From the NCBI RefSeq assembly GCF_002211765.1, contig NZ_CP022133.1:1984001-2048000 (forward strand): a stretch of 64,000 nucleotides of DNA, in the 5' to 3' direction. The notes beneath the pieces are model-generated. The model saw only the letters and a program-made list of their open reading frames with translations, did not search any database and had not been told where the DNA came from. The DNA comes from Idiomarina piscisalsi (GTDB taxonomy: Bacteria > Pseudomonadota > Gammaproteobacteria > Enterobacterales > Alteromonadaceae). Positions 1 to 9,041 of this stretch are shown piece by piece. A program made the translations under genes and the position numbers. Within the stretch, counting starts at the first letter, position 1; the number at the start of each line of letters is the position of its first letter.

Positions 1-694
1 CACGTAGCTCGCCGTAATCGATATCGGCCATGTGCGTACAAACCGTGTTCAGAAAGTGACGGTCGTGCGAGATAATGATCATGGTGCTTTGCTTTTCCGC
101 CAGCACCTCTTCTAACCAACGAATGGTGTTAATGTCCAGGTTGTTGGTCGGCTCATCCAGCAGCATAATATCCGGCTCAGAAAACAGCACCTGCGCCAGT
201 AACACCCGAATTTTGACACCCGGCGCCAGTGCCGACATCAAGCCAAAGTGCTGCTCGACCGGTATACCTAAGCCTAACAGCAATTCGCCGGCGCGAGACT
301 CGGCGGTGTAACCGTCCATCTCGGCAAATTCGGTTTCTAAGTCGGCAACTCGCATGCCGTCTTCTTCACTCATCTCACCGCTGCTGTAAATACGGTCACG
401 CTCTTCTTTTACCGCCCACAGCTCTTCATGCCCCATAATAACGGCATCGACCACGCTGTAATCTTCATAGGCAAACTGGTCCTGACGCAATTTACCAATG
501 CGGGTGTTGGGCTCTAACGACACGTTACCGGCGGATGGCTCTTGCTCTCCGCTTAGAATGCGCATAAAGGTCGACTTGCCGCAGCCATTAGCGCCAATAA
601 GACCATAACGGTTGCCATTGCCGAATTTAACAGAAATATTTTCGAAAAGAGGCTTCGCACCAAATTGCATGGTGATATTTGCAGCAGAAATCAC
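1..694 (-). CDS. ybiT: ABC-F family ATPase (YbiT-like), 5' part, cut by window edge
   Basis: Translating the minus strand from a GTG at 694 gives [20 protein letters not shown], closely matching the start of E. coli YbiT as I remember it. The first nucleotide-binding domain is present: a Walker A (GANGCGKST, about residues 36-44), a Q-loop region and a Walker B followed by the EPTNNLD signature of ABC-F proteins. About 231 codons lie in the window and the reading frame is open to base 1, so the linker and second ATPase domain lie outside. ABC-F proteins are soluble, lack membrane domains and mostly act on the ribosome to relieve stalling. The GTG is preferred over the ATG at 670 because the eight codons between them match the family and a GGA lies about 11 bases upstream. 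It is divergent from the mscS-like gene. Confidence 0.88.
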   Translation of the reverse strand, partial: MISAANITMQFGAKPLFENISVKFGNGNRYGLIGANGCGKSTFMRILSGEQEPSAGNVSLEPNTRIGKLRQDQFAYEDYSVVDAVIMGHEELWAVKEERDRIYSSGEMSEEDGMRVADLETEFAEMDGYTAESRAGELLLGLGIPVEQHFGLMSALAPGVKIRVLLAQVLFSEPDIMLLDEPTNNLDINTIRWLEEVLAEKQSTMIIISHDRHFLNTVCTHMADIDYGELR

Positions 695-789
695 GTAATC
701 TATATCCAGGATGAGGGAGTAAAAAATGAGCGCGCAATGTACGCGTTTTTCCCGTAAATTACAAAGAAAGATTCACAAATAGGTAATTG

Positions 790-1692
790 ATGATGCAAAT
801 GTCCTGGACAGACCTTTCGACGAATATTGGTAAAATTTGGAATACCGAGCTTTGGAAATCTGGAGAGGCTCAAATTCACCTCAGTCAGGTCGTTATTGCG
901 CTAACGCTTATCATTGTTGGTGTTATTGTTATTCGCTGGGTTGGATCCCGACTCGTCAAGCGAGCACTTAGCTCCGGCAATGCATCGCAGAATACCGTTT
1001 TTGCGTTTCGCAAATTATTTTCCGTTCTGGCCTATGTCCTTATCGTTCTCATTGCTCTTCCCGTTGCGGGTATTCCAATTACCATATTTGCCGTACTTGG
1101 CGGTGCATTAGCCATTGGTGTGGGTTTCGGCGCACAAAACCTGCTCAACAACCTCATTTCGGGCATGATTTTAATCGCTGAGCGCCCTATTCGCATTGGC
1201 GACATTGTCGAGTTAGAAAAGGAACGCGGTCGGGTAGAAGAAATAGGCAATCGGTGCGTGCGTATTCGTCGTTACGACGGTGTCCACGTGTTGGTTCCTA
1301 ATAGTTACTTTTTGGAGCAGCGCGTTGTTAACTGGACACTGGTTTCCGCAGATATTCGCTCTGTTGTGACAGTTGGTGTTGCCTATGGCTCGCCCGTTGA
1401 AAAAGTGCGCGAACTCTTGTTGCAAGCAGCAGACGAACACGAGCAAGTATCCAAAGACTATCCCGTTGAGGTCATTTTTGAAGACTTTGGTGAGAGCTCC
1501 CTGGTCTTTAACGTCTATTTTTGGACCAGCGTCCACCAGCCTATGGATATTCGTCGAATTCAGTCTGATGTACGATTTAAGATTAATGGTTTGTTAAATA
1601 CAAACGACATTGTTATTGCCTTCCCACAGCGCGACGTGCATTTGGATACGTTAAAGCCGTTGGAAATCAAAATGACCAAATCGGACGCATAA
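790..1692 (+). CDS. mscS: Small-conductance mechanosensitive channel, MscS family
   Basis: A protein of about 300 aa, close to the size of E. coli MscS. It forms a heptameric inner-membrane channel that opens under membrane tension and releases solutes on hypo-osmotic shock. Three hydrophobic segments are seen at about residues 33-53, 75-97 and 98-128. The third carries the pore-helix signature GGALAIGVGFGAQ with alternating small residues and glycines, followed by the cytoplasmic beta domain (IRIGDIVEL, then VLVPNSYFL). The codon at 787 is TTG. I prefer ATG 790 (or 793), with AGG at 781-783 as ribosome-binding site. It is a single gene, divergent from ybiT and convergent with the TonB receptor. 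The family call is secure; equivalence to E. coli mscS rather than another small paralogue is inferred. Confidence 0.9.
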   Translation: MMQMSWTDLSTNIGKIWNTELWKSGEAQIHLSQVVIALTLIIVGVIVIRWVGSRLVKRALSSGNASQNTVFAFRKLFSVLAYVLIVLIALPVAGIPITIFAVLGGALAIGVGFGAQNLLNNLISGMILIAERPIRIGDIVELEKERGRVEEIGNRCVRIRRYDGVHVLVPNSYFLEQRVVNWTLVSADIRSVVTVGVAYGSPVEKVRELLLQAADEHEQVSKDYPVEVIFEDFGESSLVFNVYFWTSVHQPMDIRRIQSDVRFKINGLLNTNDIVIAFPQRDVHLDTLKPLEIKMTKSDA

Positions 1693-1721
1693 AAAAACGC
1701 CACCTCAGATGAGGTGGCGTT
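1691..1721 (-). terminator. Rho-independent terminator of the TonB-receptor operon
   Basis: A perfect 12-bp inverted repeat, AACGCCACCTCA at 1696-1707 and its complement at 1710-1721. On the minus strand it is followed by a run of seven T. It lies 35 bases past the receptor stop codon. On the plus strand it could also help end mscS transcription, but the T-tract there is weak. Confidence 0.85.
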
Positions 1722-1755
1722 CAATTACAACAATAACAACCAGGGATTACTTCGC

Positions 1756-4461
1756 TTAAAACTCGTAGCTGTAACTCAAGCTAACAACTGTTCCTACTTC
1801 TTTACTACGGACTAAAATGCCCGATTGGTTCACTTCCTGATCTTCACCCAGCAAGTTTTTCACTTTTAAGCCAATCTTTGAGTTGAAGTTCGGATAGTAG
1901 TTGTAAACCAGATCCAGGGAGTGGAACGGTTGTTCATAAGCGTCATCACGACCACCGACACCAGCTGCCAGAATGCGCTCACCAAAGACGTTATACACCA
2001 ACGAGGTTGAGTGCTCGCCGTTTGCTGAGTCATAGTTCAACTGGAAGTTCGCAACGTATTCTGAGTGACCCGTCATGCGCTTAGTCGGGTTGGTTAAGTT
2101 ACCCGCCAACGCCGGATCAATCGACGCTTCGGAATCACTCCAGGTTAAGTTACCGGAAGTGAAGAAGCCGTTCGCCAAGTAGCCTAAGTCGTGCAACCAC
2201 TCAAACTCAACGCCGTACACTTCCGCCGACTCACCGTTCACATACGTTAAGGTGTAGTCTTCATCGCCGACACGAAGTACTGACTCAATCGGGTTCGAAA
2301 TGTCCTTATAAAACGCAGCAACCGTATAGTTGTCCCCGTTATCGGCATAGTATTCAAAGCGTGCATCGTAGTTTTTTAAGTCACTGCTTTGCAGACCAGC
2401 CGTACCAAAAGTACGAATGTCAGTCACCGGGTCGTAGTAAGCCACCGGTACGGTTTCACGCAGATCCGGACGGACAACCGTTTCACCATAACCAAAGCGA
2501 AGCTGATAATTGTCGTTCGCCATGTAGGTTAATGACAAGGCAGTATAAACATCGTCTTCCGAAATCGAACTATCGACAACGCGCTGAGGATTGAAATAGT
2601 TATTCAAGTCCTGCTCGTCAAAAATCAAGCTCGAGGTCGCCAACGACACCTGTTTAAAGTCTTCGTAGCGAAGACCGCCGCTGACGCGCCAAGTATTGTC
2701 GAATATCACATCAAACTCGCCGTAGTACGCGTCTATCTTCTGCGCCGCTAAATAGTCATCAGCGTTAGGTGCCCCCGGCTCACGGAAGGTAATACGAAAA
2801 TCGTTTTCGTCGATGACTTCATCCGTCAAATAGCCCGTAACACCCAACACATTGTCTAAGTCGTCCAGTACCGACAGGCGTGAACCCGAGGCGTTATCCA
2901 GGCTGAAGCGACTGGTACTGTAATAGCGAGCCTTGTCCATAAAATCGTAACCGGCTTTCAATTCCAGCTCAATACCAGACAACATAATTGGTAACGAGAA
3001 ATTACCGCCGTAAGACTTCACATTGTCTTCCATGTCAACGAACTGGAAAATCGCCCGGTTGTCATCACCGGTGACCCGAGTTTCGGAGAAGCTTCCGTCG
3101 GTGTTATAAATGTCATCAAAGCGATACGACACCTCGGTTGGAATGTCCGTTTCCGCTTTTGACTCTGTATACTGCCAGTCAAAGCCAACCCCCCAGTAAT
3201 CCATGAAGGTGTGTTGCCCACGGAGTTGATCGACATTCAGAACACGCTCTTCATACTTGAATTCATGCTCGCGGTTAGCAATGCCGGTTCCGGCGATGGT
3301 TTTTAAGTTACTGCCGTTGGGGCTTTGCTTAATACCGAACTCGGACTCGTCCTCTGAGTCTTCCAGATAAATTTTGGTGTAGCTAACATTGTGAGTATCG
3401 AGCTGATAACCCGCCGTGAAGAAACCATTCAGGCGTTCCGTTTCTGTGGTTACCGTGGTTTCCGACAAGGTGTTGTAACACGAATTCGACACATCCTCGG
3501 CGGTTTCCAGCGAGGTTGAACAGCCTGCTTCCGCGTTATTACTGATGACGGCGTTACGACGCTCTGATGCATCCCAGTCATTGTCGTAAGAAGCGGCCGC
3601 TAAGACACCGAAAGTACCTCCAAACCAAGACTCATCAAAGCTGTTACCCAAGGTAGCTTTTAAATCAAAATTAGGATCTAACGACTCTTTCTTAAGTACC
3701 ATGTTACGCGGCAACTGCTTCGCTAACGACGCATTAATGGCGCGCGCCTGATCACCGGCACTGGTGCCGTTACCGGTTAAGCCATCCGTATTAATGATAT
3801 TACGTAAGCTAAAATCACCTTCGTAACGACCAATGGCGTTTTGAATACCTTCGGGAATACCCGCGTCGTTACGGTTATAGGTGTAACCTTCGTCGGCATT
3901 GCTGTTGAAACCCACACCCGCTTCTACGCTAAAAACAAAATCATTTGGCAGAGAGCGTGTGCGAATGTCGATGTTACCGCCACCAAAAGCAGCCGGCATT
4001 GACGGTGAAAACACCTTTTGTACCGCCATGCTTTCGATAATGGTCGACGGAATAATATCCAGTGGCACCACATTGCGGGTTAAGTCCGGGCTGGGAATAC
4101 TGGCACCGTTAATACGGGCACTCGAATAGCGTTCACCTAAGCCGCGAACATAGATGAATTTGCCGTCAACCAACGTCAAACCGGTAACGCGACGCAACGC
4201 TGAGGCAGCGTCACTGTCACCAGAGCGGGATAGCTGCTCAGCGCCTAAGATGTCCGCCACAAAAGCCTGATTTTTACGCTCTTCAACCACCGCAGCAGCA
4301 CTTCCCTGCAAGCGACTGCCGGTAGTCACCACCTCTTCAATGGTCGATTCACGCTCGATGTCAGCGTCTTCAGCTTGCTGAGCCAAGGTTACCGGACTGG
4401 TGGCGACAAGACCTAATCCAACCGCCAGTGCTACAGGCTTGAGTTTGTAGTGATTTTTCAT
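1756..4461 (-). CDS. TonB-dependent outer-membrane receptor, probable Pho-regulon member
   Basis: About 901 aa. An N-terminal signal peptide (AVGLGLVATSPVTLAQQ, cut after about residue 28) precedes a TonB-box-like segment (EEVVTTGSR), a plug domain (VTGLTLVDGKFIYVRGLGER, then an FGGGNIDIRTR stretch) and a long beta-barrel ending in aromatic F (SYSYEF), as expected for BamA-dependent insertion. It imports a ligand through the outer membrane using TonB/ExbBD energy. An in-frame TTG at 4467 is possible, but ATG 4461 has AGGAG about 8 bases upstream and starts a proper signal sequence. It follows a beta-helix lipoprotein gene by 72 bp, behind the same promoter with a Pho box. A phosphate-containing ligand is therefore inferred; the sequence alone does not name it. 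Confidence 0.88.
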   Translation of the reverse strand: MKNHYKLKPVALAVGLGLVATSPVTLAQQAEDADIERESTIEEVVTTGSRLQGSAAAVVEERKNQAFVADILGAEQLSRSGDSDAASALRRVTGLTLVDGKFIYVRGLGERYSSARINGASIPSPDLTRNVVPLDIIPSTIIESMAVQKVFSPSMPAAFGGGNIDIRTRSLPNDFVFSVEAGVGFNSNADEGYTYNRNDAGIPEGIQNAIGRYEGDFSLRNIINTDGLTGNGTSAGDQARAINASLAKQLPRNMVLKKESLDPNFDLKATLGNSFDESWFGGTFGVLAAASYDNDWDASERRNAVISNNAEAGCSTSLETAEDVSNSCYNTLSETTVTTETERLNGFFTAGYQLDTHNVSYTKIYLEDSEDESEFGIKQSPNGSNLKTIAGTGIANREHEFKYEERVLNVDQLRGQHTFMDYWGVGFDWQYTESKAETDIPTEVSYRFDDIYNTDGSFSETRVTGDDNRAIFQFVDMEDNVKSYGGNFSLPIMLSGIELELKAGYDFMDKARYYSTSRFSLDNASGSRLSVLDDLDNVLGVTGYLTDEVIDENDFRITFREPGAPNADDYLAAQKIDAYYGEFDVIFDNTWRVSGGLRYEDFKQVSLATSSLIFDEQDLNNYFNPQRVVDSSISEDDVYTALSLTYMANDNYQLRFGYGETVVRPDLRETVPVAYYDPVTDIRTFGTAGLQSSDLKNYDARFEYYADNGDNYTVAAFYKDISNPIESVLRVGDEDYTLTYVNGESAEVYGVEFEWLHDLGYLANGFFTSGNLTWSDSEASIDPALAGNLTNPTKRMTGHSEYVANFQLNYDSANGEHSTSLVYNVFGERILAAGVGGRDDAYEQPFHSLDLVYNYYPNFNSKIGLKVKNLLGEDQEVNQSGILVRSKEVGTVVSLSYSYEF

Positions 4462-4487
4462 AACCAACTCCTACACTAAAATCGGAA

Positions 4488-4514
4488 AATAGGCGCAACC
4501 TGTGTGCGCCTATT
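4488..4514 (-). terminator. Intercistronic hairpin, probable partial terminator
   Basis: A perfect 10-bp stem (AATAGGCGCA at 4488-4497, complement at 4505-4514) with a 7-base loop lies in the 72-bp gap between the lipoprotein and receptor genes. On the minus strand it is followed by TTTTCCGATTTT, a broken T-tract. This arrangement suits partial termination, giving more lipoprotein than receptor mRNA. The functional effect is inferred. Confidence 0.55.
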
Positions 4515-4533
4515 CATTAACCTGCAACTCAAC

Positions 4534-6114
4534 TTAGTCCTGCTCAGAGGCGGTTACTGCGTTGTCTACCCACTGATACCATTCAGAGCTGGTGTCGTCG
4601 TTCGACAATGCACCGATGAAGTCAACCGCAGTAAAGAAGTCGTCATTCAGTCCGGTTAAGTCATTTGCCGTAATCGTGATAGATGACGACATGTCAGTTG
4701 AAATACCGTCATCGTTCAGTACCGTTGCTGAACCGTCCAGAATTTCGTTCGCGCTGCCGTTTTGGTACCACTGAGTGTAGGTCTCACCATCAGCGAACGT
4801 ATTGTCACCCGTGCTAACAAAGTTATTAGTACAAGCTAGTACTGAGCTGTAGAAGTCGAGCTCGCCGTTATCAACGCCCGCTTCGCCGTCTGACGTAAAG
4901 AAGACACAGCCGTCATCTGCCGTACCGTTTTCTTTAATTTTCAGAACGTTGTACATTTGACCCTGGAAGTTATCGTCAAACTTCGTCGCAATTGACGGGT
5001 CGTTGTCGCGCACAGACGTGCCGTCAGTGGTAATAATGGTCACGTTAGCAATGGTTGGGGCAGAAGCCGGTGCTTGCGAGTAGTCCGGTCCATTGTTTTT
5101 CTCACCGTCAGCCTCAAAGCCGCCGTTCCCCATGTAGTTGGTCTGGCCGTCTACCGTCACAGTGCCATGTTTAATAAAAACGAATTGCGCACGTCCCTGC
5201 CAGCCAGCGTCCATATCCAGCGAATCGTCCTGAGTATCTGTAACGACAATGTTTCTTAAATCAGCAGCACCACCGAAGAACTCAATACCGTCATCGAACC
5301 CCTGGTGAATGTGGATAAATTCGTAAGAAGAGCCAGAACCTACTGCGTTCAGCGTTAGTGAGTTCAAGTCGTCGCCATCACCGCCGTCACGAGGGCCTGA
5401 GCCTGCGTACCAAATTTGAGCGTACTTCATTGAGCCGCTGTCGTCCGTGTTGTCGTTACCACCGTAGAAGCTGACAATACCTTCCGACTCACGGTTACAA
5501 GTACCGCCATCACGTTCAGCATCCGTACACTCATTGGTAATGCCGTTACCGTTAATGATGATACCACCCCAGTCTGCGTAACGTGGCGCATCGCCAGAAA
5601 CGTTTAAACGGTCAAATTCATTTGCCGAGGTAAATTTAATCGGTTTATCAAATGTACCAATAGCATTCAGTTGCGCACCGCGGGCAATCTGAATAATGGC
5701 TTCGCCAGAGGTGAATGCTAAAATCGCTCCCGGTTCAACCGTCATCACCGGACCGTTTTGATTAATCTCACAACCCGTCGTGGTGTCACAGTCTTCACCA
5801 ATCTGCAAAGCGCCTTCAAACACGTGCACACCGCCGTCAGGCAACTCATCAAACGTAATGTCTTCCGTAATTTCTATCGTTGCACTGGCAAAGTCAGTAT
5901 CGTAGGAGCAGTCCTGACCATCGTATTCACCCTGAACGTCTGCGTAGGTTGCACATGGATTAGATGAACCGCTGTCACCGCCCCCGGTATCACCGCCGGC
6001 ATTCGAGCCACCACCATTATTCACGGTTGGCGTCACGTTAATATCGCCACCGCAACCGGCTAATAGAAGTGCTGTGGTCACTGCAGATATCTTAAATAAG
6101 GTATTGAATTTCAT
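4534..6114 (-). CDS. Secreted lipoprotein with beta-helix-like repeats, partner of a TonB receptor
   Basis: About 526 aa. The lipobox is LLLAGC, lipidated Cys near residue 20, followed by G, so outer-membrane sorting is expected. A Gly/Ser/Asn linker (GGGSNAGGDTGGGDSGSS) leads to repeated short strands typical of right-handed beta-helix proteins (AIIQIARGAQLNAIG, DWGGIIINGNG, IEFFGGAADLRNIVVTDTQ). Asp- and Gly-rich turns may bind calcium. ATG 6114 is chosen over an upstream ATG at 6141, because GGGAG sits about 7 bases before it and a signal sequence follows at once. It is the first gene of a two-gene operon with the TonB receptor and sits behind a Pho box. The role is unknown; a surface substrate-binding or hydrolytic partner of the receptor is a reasonable guess. 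Confidence 0.8.
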   Translation of the reverse strand: MKFNTLFKISAVTTALLLAGCGGDINVTPTVNNGGGSNAGGDTGGGDSGSSNPCATYADVQGEYDGQDCSYDTDFASATIEITEDITFDELPDGGVHVFEGALQIGEDCDTTTGCEINQNGPVMTVEPGAILAFTSGEAIIQIARGAQLNAIGTFDKPIKFTSANEFDRLNVSGDAPRYADWGGIIINGNGITNECTDAERDGGTCNRESEGIVSFYGGNDNTDDSGSMKYAQIWYAGSGPRDGGDGDDLNSLTLNAVGSGSSYEFIHIHQGFDDGIEFFGGAADLRNIVVTDTQDDSLDMDAGWQGRAQFVFIKHGTVTVDGQTNYMGNGGFEADGEKNNGPDYSQAPASAPTIANVTIITTDGTSVRDNDPSIATKFDDNFQGQMYNVLKIKENGTADDGCVFFTSDGEAGVDNGELDFYSSVLACTNNFVSTGDNTFADGETYTQWYQNGSANEILDGSATVLNDDGISTDMSSSITITANDLTGLNDDFFTAVDFIGALSNDDTSSEWYQWVDNAVTASEQD

Positions 6115-6162
6115 TGGGTTCTCCCGACTTCTTCGTGTCATGTTGTGATTTAAGTCGGGAGC

Positions 6163-6196
6163 AGATTAGGACGCTTGCATGACAGGATTGTGACAA
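6163..6196 (-). promoter_or_regulatory. Pho box and -10 of the lipoprotein/TonB-receptor operon
   Basis: On the minus strand TTGTCAC-AATC-CTGTCAT (6196-6179) is a textbook PhoB site: two 7-base repeats with a 4-base spacer. A -10-like TAATCT (6168-6163) begins after 10 further bases, the spacing seen in E. coli pho promoters, where the Pho box replaces the -35. The repeat pattern is seen directly; regulation by PhoB is inferred. Confidence 0.72.
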
Positions 6197-6253
6197 CACA
6201 AAAGTGTCACAAAATGTTCACGATTTGGTAACCAAAACGCGTGGTGATGATCT

Positions 6254-6282
6254 TTGCACTTGTTGAATAAGTAACCTATATC
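6254..6282 (+). promoter_or_regulatory. Sigma-70-type promoter of the metallo-hydrolase gene
   Basis: TTGCAC (6254-6259) and TATATC (6277-6282) are separated by 17 bases and point to the gene at 6311. It is separate from the minus-strand Pho promoter in the same divergent intergenic region. Confidence 0.5.
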
Positions 6283-6310
6283 AGTAATAACACATCAACG
6301 AGGAATAGTT

Positions 6311-7153
6311 ATGCGTAAGCTTTTAGTAAGCGGTTTACTGGCGGTGTTTGCGCTGCCAGCCACAGCCGATCGTTTCGAAGACGTCACCATTGAACATAAT
6401 GAAGTGGCGGACAATATCTATATGCTGACCGGTGCCGGCGGCAATATTCTGATGTCTTCCGGCAGTGACGGCGTGTTTATGATCGACGACCAATATACGC
6501 AAATGTCAGAGCGCATCGCCGATAAGGTCAAAGAACTCAGCGGCGAAGACGTGAAATACATTCTGAACACTCACTTCCACGGCGACCATGTCGGCTCGAA
6601 CATGTGGTTTGCCAGTAATCAGGGTTCGACAATTTTCGCACACGATCATGTGCGCGAACGCCTAAGCAATGACGACAATTTCGAAGCAATGGGTCTGCCG
6701 GCGATCACTTTTGACTCGGGCATTACGTTTCACTTTAACGACGACACCATTTACGTGTTTCACTTGCCTGCCGGACATACCGACGGTGACAGTGCCGTAT
6801 GGTTTGAAGACGCGAATGTTTTGCACCCGGGCGACTTATTCTTCAATAAACGCTTCCCGTTTATTGATCTGAAAAGCGGTGGCGACGTGGACGGTTACAT
6901 TGCTAATGTCGAGCAGTTATTAGACCGTATTACCGATGAAACGGTGATTATTCCCGGCCACGGTCCCCTGGCTGACAAAGCTGACTATGAAAGCTTCTTG
7001 TCGATGATAAAAGAGACCAAAGCCGAAGTAGACGCCATGAAGCAGAATGGCATGAGCCTTGAAGAAGTGCAGGCGAAAGGCCTCAGTGACAAGTGGGCTG
7101 ACTGGAGTTGGTCCTTTATTAACGAAGAGCGCTGGATTGCAACGCTCTACTAA
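6311..7153 (+). CDS. Periplasmic metallo-beta-lactamase-fold hydrolase
   Basis: 280 aa with a signal peptide (LLAVFALPATAD, cut after about residue 19). The MBL-fold metal motif is complete: THFHGDH (about 90-96), a later His in PAGHTDGDS, the metal-bridging Asp in HPGDLFF and the terminal His in PGHGPL. This predicts a di-zinc hydrolase in the periplasm. The family spans B-type lactamases, quinoprotein-relay proteins and esterases, and nothing here fixes the substrate. RBS GAGGA lies about 7 bases before the ATG. It is divergent from the Pho-controlled lipoprotein gene and convergent with argH. Confidence 0.82.
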   Translation: MRKLLVSGLLAVFALPATADRFEDVTIEHNEVADNIYMLTGAGGNILMSSGSDGVFMIDDQYTQMSERIADKVKELSGEDVKYILNTHFHGDHVGSNMWFASNQGSTIFAHDHVRERLSNDDNFEAMGLPAITFDSGITFHFNDDTIYVFHLPAGHTDGDSAVWFEDANVLHPGDLFFNKRFPFIDLKSGGDVDGYIANVEQLLDRITDETVIIPGHGPLADKADYESFLSMIKETKAEVDAMKQNGMSLEEVQAKGLSDKWADWSWSFINEERWIATLY

Positions 7154-7175
7154 GTTTTAAGTAACCGTAACCTGA

Positions 7176-9038
7176 CTAACAAACCGAACGGAAAATTAAC
7201 TGTTCGTTCGGCTGCTCAAGGTGATACTCCATGGCCAGCTCGTCGCAGTTGGCCAGCCTTGGGCAAATCTCACAGTCCTTCATGACCTTTTCCGGTAAGG
7301 TGTCTTTCGAGCAATGGTTAAAGCCCCGCTGCTCAAAAAAATCCGGCACCCGGGTCAGTACTATCACTCGGTTTAGCTGCAACAAACGAGCTTTTTTCAA
7401 TAAGTAAGCCACCAACATACGCCCCTGACCACGCACCTCGGTTTTCGGGTTGACTCCTAACGAGCGAATTTCCGCTAAACCTGTGGTGTAGATATACAAC
7501 GACGCACAGCCCATCACCTTACCGTCAACTTCCGTCACCGCAAATTCATTAATCGAGTGCACGATATCGTCTTTTGCCCGCGGCAGATTCTCGCCCGCTC
7601 CAGCCCAGTGCTGAACTAAGTCTAAAATAGCGCCAATATCACTTAAGTTCGCGTCACGCACCTGGATCTGCTGTTGCTGCTGCGCCGCTTTTAACGCTTC
7701 ATTCACCCGCTCCGGCGACGTACCGCCCAGGGCACAACGTTTTTCCAGCAGAGCATCCAGCGTCAGCCAATCATAAACGTCCTGCTCAATAACCGGGACC
7801 ACCGCCTGAAACGCCTCCAGCGGCATATCCTCTAATGGTTTTTGAGCCTGAATAGCCTGTTGCACCAGCTCGCCGACGTTGTGATGCGCCTGCCGGAAAG
7901 GAATGCCTTTGGATACCATATAGTCCGCGAGCTCAGTCGCATTGGCATAACCGCCTTGCGCAGCCTTACGACAAGCCTCATGATTAACCGTCAGACCATT
8001 CAGGGTCGAGGTCACCATCGCCAGTGACGCCTGCCAGGTGGTAAAGGCATCGAACAAGCCTTCTTTATCTTCCTGCATGTCTTTGTTGTAGGCCAATGGC
8101 AGCGCTTTTAAGGTCATCATTAAGCCGGTTAATGAACCCACCACCCGGCCGCTTTTACCGCGCACCAACTCCAGCGCGTCCGGGTTTTTCTTCTGCGGCA
8201 TCAGTGACGATCCCGACGTCACATTATCGGCCAGCTCGATGAAACCGGCCTCCCCGGAGTTATAGAAAATTAGGTCTTCCGCTAAGCGCGACAAATGCAG
8301 CATCGACAACGACGCGGTGCTTAACAGCTCCACCACAAAGTCACGGTCAGATACTGAATCCAGACTGTTACGCGTTGCTTCACTAAAACCCAGCTCGCTG
8401 GCAATAGCTTCGCGGTCGACCGCATACGCCGTACCTGCCAGTGCACCGCAACCTAAGGGGCTTTTATTGAGCCGACCAGTAGCGTCTTGTAAGCGCTCAC
8501 TATCGCGCTGCAGCATTTCTACATAAGCTAAGCACCAGTGCGCCAGCAATACCGGTTGCGCCCGTTGGAGGTGCGTATAGCCCGGTATCACGGTGTCTTT
8601 TTCACGTTGCGCTAGGTTCAGTAATGCCTGCTGAGTCTGCTTCAGTGACTGCTGCAGAACTCCTGCTTGCTCGCGGCACCACAAACGTAAATCGGTCGCT
8701 ACCTGATCATTCCGGCTGCGCCCGGTATGCAGCTTTTTGGCTAAATCACCCACTTTAGCTATCAGTGCAGCCTCAACAAAAGAGTGAATGTCCTCATCGC
8801 CACCAACAGCAACTGCCGCAGGGTCTTCGCGCACCTCACTGAGCAGTTCATTCAATGCCTGCTGTAACTGCAGACATTCATCATGGTTTAACACGCCAAC
8901 CTTGTGCAACGCATTCGCCCAGGCTTTAGAGCCGGTGATATCCTGCTCCGCCAGCACATAGTCAAACGGCAGCGAGTCATTAAACTGCTGAAACGCGGCA
9001 TCGGGCCCTGCCGCAAAACGTCCACCCCATAGCGCCAT
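7176..9038 (-). CDS. argH: Bifunctional argininosuccinate lyase / N-acetylglutamate synthase-type GNAT
   Basis: 620 aa, about 160 longer than a plain ArgH. Residues 1 to about 455 are argininosuccinate lyase of the fumarase/aspartase superfamily ([12 protein letters not shown] near 110, the signature [12 protein letters not shown] near 280), which splits argininosuccinate to arginine and fumarate. Residues about 455-620 form a GNAT acetyltransferase with an acetyl-CoA loop ([12 protein letters not shown]) and a C-terminal [10 protein letters not shown] cluster. This matches the ArgH(A) fusions known from Vibrio, Alteromonas and relatives, where the tail supplies N-acetylglutamate synthase. 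It is the last gene of the arg operon, 3 bp after argG. The fusion is continuous, with no frameshift. One protein therefore catalyses the first and last steps of arginine synthesis. Confidence 0.95.
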   Translation of the reverse strand: MALWGGRFAAGPDAAFQQFNDSLPFDYVLAEQDITGSKAWANALHKVGVLNHDECLQLQQALNELLSEVREDPAAVAVGGDEDIHSFVEAALIAKVGDLAKKLHTGRSRNDQVATDLRLWCREQAGVLQQSLKQTQQALLNLAQREKDTVIPGYTHLQRAQPVLLAHWCLAYVEMLQRDSERLQDATGRLNKSPLGCGALAGTAYAVDREAIASELGFSEATRNSLDSVSDRDFVVELLSTASLSMLHLSRLAEDLIFYNSGEAGFIELADNVTSGSSLMPQKKNPDALELVRGKSGRVVGSLTGLMMTLKALPLAYNKDMQEDKEGLFDAFTTWQASLAMVTSTLNGLTVNHEACRKAAQGGYANATELADYMVSKGIPFRQAHHNVGELVQQAIQAQKPLEDMPLEAFQAVVPVIEQDVYDWLTLDALLEKRCALGGTSPERVNEALKAAQQQQQIQVRDANLSDIGAILDLVQHWAGAGENLPRAKDDIVHSINEFAVTEVDGKVMGCASLYIYTTGLAEIRSLGVNPKTEVRGQGRMLVAYLLKKARLLQLNRVIVLTRVPDFFEQRGFNHCSKDTLPEKVMKDCEICPRLANCDELAMEYHLEQPNEQLIFRSVC

Positions 9039-9041
9039 AAT

